64,000 nucleotides of DNA from Mimachlamys varia. Its lineage: Eukaryota > Mollusca > Bivalvia > Pectinida > Pectinidae. Shown piece after piece: positions 58,687 to 64,000 of the stretch. The notes beneath the pieces were generated by a model. The model saw nothing but the letters and a program-made list of their open reading frames with translations, made no database searches and had not been told where the DNA came from. Made by a program: the position numbers and the translations under genes. Location: the NCBI GenBank assembly GCA_947623455.1, contig OX392538.1, forward strand, positions 37,370,001 to 37,434,000, written 5' to 3'. Each line of letters starts with the position of its first letter. The stretch's first letter is position 1.

Positions 58687-60277
58687 TTGAGCGTAGACGA
58701 CGGGCTTGGTCTAGGGGAGTGCAGTTCTCTCGACTCAAGCTCCGGTCCTTCTCCCGCAGAATTAGACTTAGGGTCAGCAGACGATTCTCTTGCTTGGCAA
58801 GGGCTAGATCTTCCGCGACCAGATCTTCCTGTGGGAGGGCGTCTCTCCTTTTTCCTGCCAGAATGGAAGGAAATAACGGAGGATGCATGGGCATTGTCTG
58901 TGGTATCGGAGGGATTAGGTATCCCTCTGTTACGGGATCCCCCCTTGTCGGCAGAGCCAATTTTCTTTCCTCCACCGGGGGATCGGGAAAAGGCTCTGGC
59001 TATCCAGGAGGAAGTAAGGACCATGCTAGTCAAGGGCGCGGTCGAGGAGCTGCCAGTGTTGGGTTGCACCCCCGGCTTCTATTCCAGAATGTTTCTGGTG
59101 AGGAAGAAGTCCGGGGCATGGCGTCCCATCATCGATCTAAGCGCCTTCAACAGGCACGTAGATTCTCCTCACTTCAAGATGGAGACTCCTCGGGGCATCA
59201 TTGCTTCCGTGAGAGACGGAATGTGGGCAACTTCAGTAGATCTGAAGGACGCTTACTTCCACATCCCCATCAGGAAGTCGGCACGGAAGTACCTTCGGTT
59301 CACATGCAACGGGAAGGTCTTCCAGTTCCGGGCCATGCCATTCGGGCTCACGACTACTTTGGTGTTTACCAAGCTGCTGCAGGTACACGTGGGTTTCCTG
59401 CATTCCAGGGGAATAGATGTGCACATCTATTTCGACGATTCCCTCTTGCTCCATCTTGTGAGGGAATCTTTGGTGCAGGATACCCGTCTGGTCCTGAAAC
59501 TTTTGCTCAGAGTCGGCTTCATTCCGTCCAGAGAAAAGTCGGAAGTTTCCCCTACTCAGGATTTCGTCTTCCTGGGGAACCGTTTCAATACGGTTCAGGG
59601 TATTGCCCTTCCACCGCTGGAGAAGTACGAGAAAGCCAGGGATTTGTCCCTGACCATCATCGGCAGGTCTCGCGTCCAGATGCGTTGGTTCCTCAGTTTT
59701 CTGGGTTATCTCAACGCCCTGGCAGATGTGGTCCCCTTAGGGAGACTTCACATCAGGCCTCTTCAGATGTTTCTCCTTGCCAATTGGGTCCCTTCTTCAA
59801 GGGATTGGGAAGCCTGGCTTCCTCTCACCAAGTCTGTCAAGGAGTATGCTCGATGGTGGACCATTCAGGGAAATGTTCTCCAAGGGGTTCCTCTGTCCAA
59901 GCCGGCCCCCACTATGACTCTGTATACGGATGCGTCCATGTCATATGGTGGGGGCTTACCTCGACGGTCATTGCCGGTCGGGGGAGTGGTCTGGGGAACA
60001 GCTCTCAGAGCACATCAATGTGCTCGAGATGAGAGCTGTTCTGTTAGCTCTGCAGTCTCTCCGAGAGATCCTGCAGTCCAAGGTGGTTTGTGTGGCTACG
60101 GACAACTCTACAGTTGTCGCGTATCTGGAGAGAGAGGGAGGGACCAGGTCTCACATTCTGTGTGACCTCGCTATTCGTGTTCTTCTTCTGTGTCAGGAGA
60201 TGCAGCTGACGATCCATGTCAAGCATCTTCCCGGCAAGTTGAATGTTCTGGCCGATACTCTTTCCAGGCGCCGCTAG
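58687..60277 (+). pseudogene. DIRS reverse transcriptase / RNase H, frameshifted
   Basis: The RT part is intact in one frame: RMFLVRKKSGAWRPIIDLSA, SVDLKDAYFHIPI (first catalytic Asp), AMPFGLTTTLVFTKLL, HIYFDDSLLLH (Y-x-D-D box; Phe in place of the usual Leu/Met) at ~59428, and FVFLGNRF. RNase H begins with LYTDASMSYGG (~59921). A one-to-two-base loss near 59950 (a G-run) shifts the frame; the domain goes on as GAYLDGHCRSGEWSGEQ, INVLEMRAVLLALQS (Glu), VCVATDNSTVVAYLE (Asp) and NVLADTLSRRR (Asp). A TAG (60275-60277) follows. The start is uncertain; it probably overlaps the end of gag. Confidence 0.9.
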
Positions 60278-61728
60278 CCGGTATTGACAGAATGGCAATT
60301 GAACAGGCCTCACGTAGACCTTTTCGCCACTTCCCTGAACAATCAACTGCCAACCTTTGTCTCTCCGGTTCCAGATCCGAGGGCTTGGGCCGTGGACGCT
60401 CTATCTCTGGACTGGGAGGGAATGCATGCATATGCATTTCCTCCCTTCAACCTGGTGGGCAGGATCCTACAGAAGTTTCGGGAACATCATTGCTCCCTTA
60501 TTTTGATAGCACCCATGTGGCCGAGGCAGCCATCGTTTCCAGGGCTGCTGTCGCTCCTGGTAGAAGAACCACTGGCTGTTCCTGTCAGGTCGAACCTCCT
60601 TCGGCAGCCTCGGTCCAGAACGATGCACTCACGTCCGGAGATCCTCCACCTTCACGCGTGGAGGCTATCTCAGGAGGCCTCGCTGAGGCAGGCTTTTCTA
60701 AGGACGTGTCAGCTCGCATCGCACGATCAATCCGGTCTTCCTCTTCTGCCGTCTACCAATCCAGATGGAAGATTTACTGTGATTGGTGTGTCGGCAGGAA
60801 GGCTGATCCGGCCAAGGCCTCTATCCAGTTAATTGCGGACTTCCTGCTATGGTTGTTCCAGGACCGCAAACTTGCCCCTGGTACTATAGCTGGCTATCGG
60901 ACAGCTATTTCCAGCGTGCAGTCTTTTCATGGCAGAGCAGAGGTGGGCTCATCCCCATCTCTGTCTGCCTTGATCAGAGGGTTTGGGCTGGATAGGCCCA
61001 GGGTTCGGCAGTTGGCTCCGCAGTGGAATCTTGCGCTGGTGCTCGAGTCTTTGATGCGGGCACCATATGAGCCATTAGACTCTGCTTCCTTAAAGTTTGT
61101 CACTTTTAAGGCGGTGTTTCTAATAGCCCTGGCCTCGGGACGTAGGAGGAGTGAGATTCACGCGTTGTCGTCTCACCCTTCATGTCTTAGATGGTCTAGG
61201 AATTACGCTGCCGTAACTCTCCTCACCGATCCAGCCTTTATGGCTAAGAATCAGGTGCCTGGCTTTTCGCCCGATCCTATCAATGTTACATCATTGACTT
61301 CCTTTGTTGGCTCAGAAGAGAGAGATAGGTTACTGTGTCCCTGTAGGGCTCTTAGGTTTTATCTCGATAAAACCAAGGGGGGGGGGGTCCTCGATCTCGA
61401 CTGTTTTTGCATCAAGCAGGGTCAACAGGATATCTCCTCTCAGTCAGTGTCAAGGTGGATTTGTCAGGTAATCAGGTATGCCTATGATCACTCTGACGAT
61501 CAGGTTCGGGCGCTTTATAAGGTAAGAGCTCACGAGGTAAGGGCCCTTGCGGTGTCATGGGCCCTCCTCAACGGCTCCTCCTTCCATGAGGTCATGTCTG
61601 CGGCATTTTGGCGGGGACAGACCACATTCACAGACTTTTACCTAAGGTCGTTGTCATCCCATTCTGATGGGCTATACTCATTGGGGCCGGTTGTGGTGGC
61701 ACAGTCTGTTGCTGTGCCTCCTCAGTAG
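60190..61728 (+). CDS. DIRS tyrosine recombinase
   Basis: The frame is open from 60190, but the conserved protein starts near 60650 (GGLAEAGFSKDVSARIARSI). A core-binding domain follows (YQSRWKIYCDWC, LLWLFQDRKLAPGTIAGYRTAI). Catalytic residues of the tyrosine recombinase family: Arg in LALASGRRRSEIHAL (~61140), His-x-x-Arg in AHEVRA (61531-61542), and the nucleophile Tyr in DFYLR (61639-61641). It integrates the cDNA without target duplication. The frame is intact to the stop (61726-61728) with a 10-bp G run (~61378) passing in frame. Overlaps the RNase H reading frame at its 5' end. The true start codon is not known. Confidence 0.92.
   Translation: MSGDAADDPCQASSRQVECSGRYSFQAPLAGIDRMAIEQASRRPFRHFPEQSTANLCLSGSRSEGLGRGRSISGLGGNACICISSLQPGGQDPTEVSGTSLLPYFDSTHVAEAAIVSRAAVAPGRRTTGCSCQVEPPSAASVQNDALTSGDPPPSRVEAISGGLAEAGFSKDVSARIARSIRSSSSAVYQSRWKIYCDWCVGRKADPAKASIQLIADFLLWLFQDRKLAPGTIAGYRTAISSVQSFHGRAEVGSSPSLSALIRGFGLDRPRVRQLAPQWNLALVLESLMRAPYEPLDSASLKFVTFKAVFLIALASGRRRSEIHALSSHPSCLRWSRNYAAVTLLTDPAFMAKNQVPGFSPDPINVTSLTSFVGSEERDRLLCPCRALRFYLDKTKGGGVLDLDCFCIKQGQQDISSQSVSRWICQVIRYAYDHSDDQVRALYKVRAHEVRALAVSWALLNGSSFHEVMSAAFWRGQTTFTDFYLRSLSSHSDGLYSLGPVVVAQSVAVPPQ
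60278..60832 (+). CDS. DIRS post-RNase H segment
   Basis: Continues the RNase H frame after the TAG: TEWQLNRPHVDLFATSLNNQ, LPTFVSPVPDPRAWAVDALS, WEGMHAYAFPPFNLVGRILQ, LILIAPMWPRQPSFPGLL, LLRQPRSRTMHSRPEILHLH. This segment is conserved in DIRS polyproteins after RNase H. Family alignments usually read through at this point, so the TAG may be a mutation; it overlaps the recombinase gene in a different frame at its end, as is usual in these elements. Confidence 0.75.
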   Translation, partial: PVLTEWQLNRPHVDLFATSLNNQLPTFVSPVPDPRAWAVDALSLDWEGMHAYAFPPFNLVGRILQKFREHHCSLILIAPMWPRQPSFPGLLSLLVEEPLAVPVRSNLLRQPRSRTMHSRPEILHLHAWRLSQEASLRQAFLRTCQLASHDQSGLPLLPSTNPDGRFTVIGVSAGRLIRPRPLSS

Positions 61729-61942
61729 TAGGTGATGGTCCGTTTTTAATCAGTATGCTATCAGGCATCACGGTGGGTTACCTCCCCGTGTCAGGTGGAG
61801 TTACTTTTTCACCACTTTTTAATTATGGGGTGTTTTTGGGGGTTTGTCCTTTCTGGCCTTCCCTCTCCTAGCTTTAGCATGTCTCGAGTTCCTCCATCAG
61901 CCTGATCTGGATTCGGAGTCACCACTGCGGTAAGACGAATTC

Positions 61943-62033
61943 GCATACTAAAGTTATGGTAATTATTACTGAAATGAAATTGAGGTTTTTTAGGTAAAAC
62001 CAATTTTCATGATGTAATACTTACCATAACTTT
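61943..62033. repeat. DIRS internal complementary region
   Basis: First half (GCATACTAAAGTTATGGTAA ... GAAATGAAA) complements the left tip; second half (TTGAGGTTTTTTAGGTAAAA ... TTACCATAACTT) complements the right tip. In the DIRS model this region templates the joining of the ends into a circle. Confidence 0.93.
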
Positions 62034-62088
62034 ATGGAGTCCCACCCTATATTCCTCCCCTTGCCTCCTCATCTTTGGTTGTCTTTTG

Positions 62089-62269
62089 GCACCATAAAAG
62101 GTTTTTGAGGACGGGAGATCACTCTGCGGCTCTGTCGTAGTTTGGGGAAGGCGGGGTATTTGAATCTTTTGTTTTGGGCAACAAAGATGGGTGTAGGTAC
62201 TATATATTGCATACTTAAGTTATGGTAAGTATTACATCATGAAAATTGGTTTTACCTAAAAAACCTCAA
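62089..62269. repeat. DIRS right inverted terminal repeat
   Basis: Ends CTAAAAAACCTCAA. Internally complementary to the left repeat, with the outer ~44 bp unique to this side and copied in the internal complementary region. Confidence 0.9.
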
Positions 62270-62500
62270 GTCAGTAAGTTTGGAACGTTAACTGCTGCCT
62301 TATTCTGAGCACAGGAACCTGCGAATTGGTCACTGTCTTTAATTTTTTGGGGGGGTCTTATAGTCGATCTATATATCCTAGTCAGTAAGTTTGGAACGTT
62401 AACTGCTGCCGTATTCTGAGCACAGGGACCCGCGAATTGGTCACTGTCTTTGTGTGCGAGTCTTATAGTCTATCTATATATCCTAGTCAGTAAGTTTGGA
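62270..62500. repeat. ~105-111-bp tandem repeat, right of DIRS insertion
   Basis: Units start GTCAGTAAGTTTGGAACGTT at 62270 and 62381, with a third partial start at 62486. The unbroken junction CTATATATCCTA/GTCAGTAAG at 62371-62390 is the empty form of the DIRS insertion site. Confidence 0.92.
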
Positions 62501-62789
62501 GGGGGATGGGGGTAGTCTTGGGATATATTGAAGTATGCGGACTGTAAACTGTAACTAATTCTCATAGTCTTGTGAAAGCGAACAATTTGTAGGGGGGGGT
62601 TACTGCGCATCGGCTTCCCCTTGGGTAATATTTCAAAAACTTCACAACAGAAATAAAACCGGGTATACGATGACGTAACACATGCTACACCATTCAAATT
62701 TTGTAATAGATACAGTATGACGAAAAAATGAATTAAACTGCATCAATTAAAACTTAAAACTGCAATAAATATAAGCATTACATTCATAC
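62501..62789 (-). other. Transposase intron, 5' part
   Basis: No feature recognised; short G-runs near 62510 and 62593. Confidence 0.45.
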
Positions 62790-63123
62790 CTGTTGTAATT
62801 GGTCCGTGCACCAGCTTGGGGTCTAAAAAAGGGAGTAAGAAGCCATCTCTGGGTAGCCACTGTCGCCGAGAAGATGCGTACGTACTGCAGGAATATGATT
62901 ATTTTCAAAGAATACACGTACACCACTTTCTGCCAAAATTCTGGAGTCATGTGTTGACCCTGGCCACTTTGCAACAATGTCCAACAACTTGTACTGGGCA
63001 TCAAACACAACTTGGACATTTAAGCTATGGTAGTGATGTCTATTTACATATTCATTTTCGTTGATGGTCGGTGCTATAATTTGCACATGGGTTCCGTCTA
63101 TTGCTCCAACTACGCCAGGCAAC
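62790..63123 (-). CDS. Harbinger transposase, internal exon (catalytic Asp residues)
   Basis: Minus-strand exon after acceptor agggtcag; reads LPGVVGAIDGTHVQIIAPT (first Asp), NRHHYHSLNVQVVFDAQYKL, DIVAKWPGSTHDSRIL, THLLGDSGYP (second Asp). A one-base frameshift occurs right after GDSGYP (~62855); the sense continues RWLLTPFFRPQAGARTNYN to donor acag/gtatga, in phase with the exon at 55296. With the Glu there it makes the DDE triad of the HARBI1/PIF family. N-terminal exons would lie beyond 63.7 kb. The frameshift disables this copy unless it is a read error. Confidence 0.88.
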
Positions 63124-63130
63124 CTGACCC

Positions 63131-63278
63131 TTCTGTTTCTACATTAGTTTAGAAATTTTGGATTCCTATCTTTTGGCCCCCAGCATCACTGACGAGTCCC
63201 AGAAGGACGAAACAGTTGTATAATGCAGTTTAATCAATTTTTTCGGCATACTGTATCTATTACTAAATTTAAAAGGTG
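63131..63278 (+). repeat. Retrozyme-like direct repeat, copy A
   Basis: CTTCTGTTTCTACATTAGTTT ... TCCTATCTTTTGGCCCC, the hammerhead, TGCAGTTTAAT, CGGCATACTGTATCTATTAC to AAAAGG. It repeats as copy B at 63477-63619 with a few differences (copy A has a ~12-bp extra AAATTTTGGA stretch). Confidence 0.88.
63183..63226 (+). ncRNA. Hammerhead ribozyme, copy A
   Basis: Stem I 5' strand GCATCA, core CTGACGA, stem II GTCC/GGAC closed by CAGAA, then GAA, a minimal stem III (AC..GT with a four-base loop AGTT), cleavage base A at 63220, and stem I 3' strand TAATGC. One stem I pair (C-A) is broken relative to copy B. All conserved core bases are present. Confidence 0.85.
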
Positions 63279-63560
63279 TAGATCTTTGTGATAGACTCTG
63301 CTGGTGGATTTTTTAGTCCCCGAGGTTTGCTGGAGCCTCCATATCCAAAGTTATCTCATTTGAGTAATGACACGGTACATACTATACACATTTTCGTAGT
63401 ACACGATTTGAAATTATACAAAACTAGTTTAATTTTACTTCTAAATTCATAAATTAACGGGGTTTAACGCACCTAACCTTTCTGTTTCTACATTAGTTTA
63501 GATTCCTATCTTTTGGCCCCTAGCATCACTGACGAGTCCCAAAAGGACGAAACAGCTGTA
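63221..63560 (+). mobile_element. 340-bp monomer between two hammerhead cleavage sites (retrozyme-like)
   Basis: Cleavage at both ribozymes would release a 340-nt RNA with one copy of the repeat plus ~200 nt of unique sequence (63279-63476). Metazoan retrozymes are noncoding elements of about this size with type I hammerheads and short stem III, found as tandem copies. No protein is encoded. It lies next to the Harbinger transposase exon, inside its upstream intron. Confidence 0.78.
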
Positions 63561-63619
63561 TGATGCAGTTTAATTCATTTTTTTTCGGCATGCTGTATCT
63601 ATTACTAAAGTTAAAAGGA
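63477..63619 (+). repeat. Retrozyme-like direct repeat, copy B
   Basis: Same order as copy A, ending ATTACTAAAGTTAAAAGG. The offset between the two ribozymes is exactly 340 bp. Confidence 0.88.
63523..63566 (+). ncRNA. Hammerhead ribozyme, copy B
   Basis: Perfect 6-bp stem I (GCATCA with TGATGC), core CTGACGA, 4-bp stem II (GTCC/GGAC, loop CAAAA), GAA, stem III of two pairs with loop AGCT (the eight bases ACAGCTGT are self-complementary, so a dimeric fold is possible), and cleavage after A 63560. This is a complete type I hammerhead; folding was done by eye. Confidence 0.9.
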
Positions 63620-64000
63620 GCATCATGTGTGTGTAACGTCATCTTCAACTACCTGAATAAGCTAAAAAATTACTTACATGTTTCGCTTGAGCTTTTATGA
63701 CGAAAACGAATCATTCAGCGAGATCAAGCATAACCAATATCTACAAACTATGTCTGCACAGCATTTTTATGTTTGTTGTAGAAATATTGAGAAAGATTTT
63801 AATTTCATCATGTCGCTTTGTCCTCATTTCGGCATTAGAGTTGATCGCATTGTTGACGTCACGCTAATGTCGAACCATTGTGACGTCACGATGTGTAAGA
63901 TAGATATTAAAATGTTTTCTTACATTGCTTTCCTGCATAAGTAACCTCTATACAACATGGCGAGATATGAGAGAAGGTTTTGTCTTTATCGAGTTGAACA
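63620..64000. other. No gene recognised at window end
   Basis: The 88-codon frame at 63678-63944 has no recognisable domain. GTGACGTCAC palindromic text occurs near 63858-63890. Harbinger 5' exons, if present, may lie beyond the window. Confidence 0.4.

Larger units (their letters stand above)
55757..62269 (+). mobile_element. DIRS-type retrotransposon, 6.5 kb, near complete
   Basis: Inverted terminal repeats (left 55757-55912, right 62089-62269) share GTATGCAATATATAGTACCT through GATCTCCCGTCCTC in opposite orientation. An internal complementary region (61943-62033) consists of the complement of the left tip fused to the complement of the right tip at about 61979/61980, the hallmark of DIRS elements. 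Between them are gag, RT/RNase H and tyrosine recombinase genes. There is no target duplication. The empty site is visible in the neighbouring tandem units (ccta/gtcag). Coding damage (see gag and RNase H entries) suggests the copy is inactive, but the structure is recent enough to be intact. Confidence 0.93.

Noticed and set aside
58532..59069. Minus-strand and alternative frames inside the DIRS element
   Set aside because: They overlap the recognised RT and gag frames and show no motif of their own.
58578..60032. 484-codon + strand frame overlapping the DIRS RT
   Set aside because: Long because of GC-rich codon composition; it lacks RT motifs, which are all in the neighbouring frame.
63678..63944. 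88-codon frame near the window end
   Set aside because: No recognisable domain; may belong to Harbinger flank or chance. Not called as a gene.
1..64000. CRISPR arrays, bacterial operons and riboswitches
   Set aside because: Introns, SINEs and eukaryotic transposons show a nuclear animal genome; the tandem arrays have no spacer-repeat pattern.

Overview
The window looks like animal nuclear DNA that is AT-rich, intron-rich and full of transposons. The mix suggests a lophotrochozoan, most likely a bivalve mollusc: tRNA-derived SINEs with a conserved 3' body, Penelope-like elements (PLEs), a DIRS element with a tyrosine recombinase, Harbinger elements, many short palindromic MITEs, minisatellites in introns, and a direct repeat carrying hammerhead ribozymes. 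The taxon is an inference from element content; no species marker was seen.

1-22 kb: the 3' half of one host gene on the + strand. Four exons (2258-2329, 3359-3440, 6726-7778, 20003-20236) join in phase to give a disordered, proline/serine-rich C-terminus. It has four NPF motifs, several SxIP motifs and a possible PDZ-binding end. The 5' part lies outside the window or was not found. Its introns hold foldback MITEs, minisatellites, a SINE and a broken 4-kb DNA transposon (DDE_Tnp_4-type transposase with a SWIM zinc finger) that still has matching terminal inverted repeats.

22-43 kb: no host gene recognised. The region holds MITEs, minisatellites, SINEs, a wrecked Ty3/gypsy RT, a wrecked LINE RNase H tail, and three PLE fragments. 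One PLE fragment is a deletion derivative with a 4 x 99-bp in-frame tandem repeat and an inverted junction.

43-64 kb: a nested transposon complex. A large Harbinger element runs from about 47.4 kb to beyond 63.1 kb. Its Myb/SANT-like gene is on + (exons 47.5, 50.9 and 53.2 kb) and its DDE transposase is on - (exons at 63.1-62.8 and 55.3-55.0 kb), so the two genes converge. Parts of a second copy lie head to head with it on the left (43.3-47.3 kb). Inside the Myb gene's first intron sit two ~990-bp foldback elements that are reverse complements of each other. Inside the transposase intron sits a near-complete 6.5-kb DIRS retrotransposon (gag, RT/RNase H, tyrosine recombinase, inverted terminal repeats, internal complementary region). 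It interrupts a ~110-bp tandem repeat whose intact units show the empty target site. Just upstream of the transposase exon, a 340-bp unit is bounded by two hammerhead ribozymes, as expected of a metazoan retrozyme. This is the most notable functional signal in the window.

All gene models come from reading the sequence alone; splice sites were chosen by GT-AG signals and codon phase, and no database search was possible.
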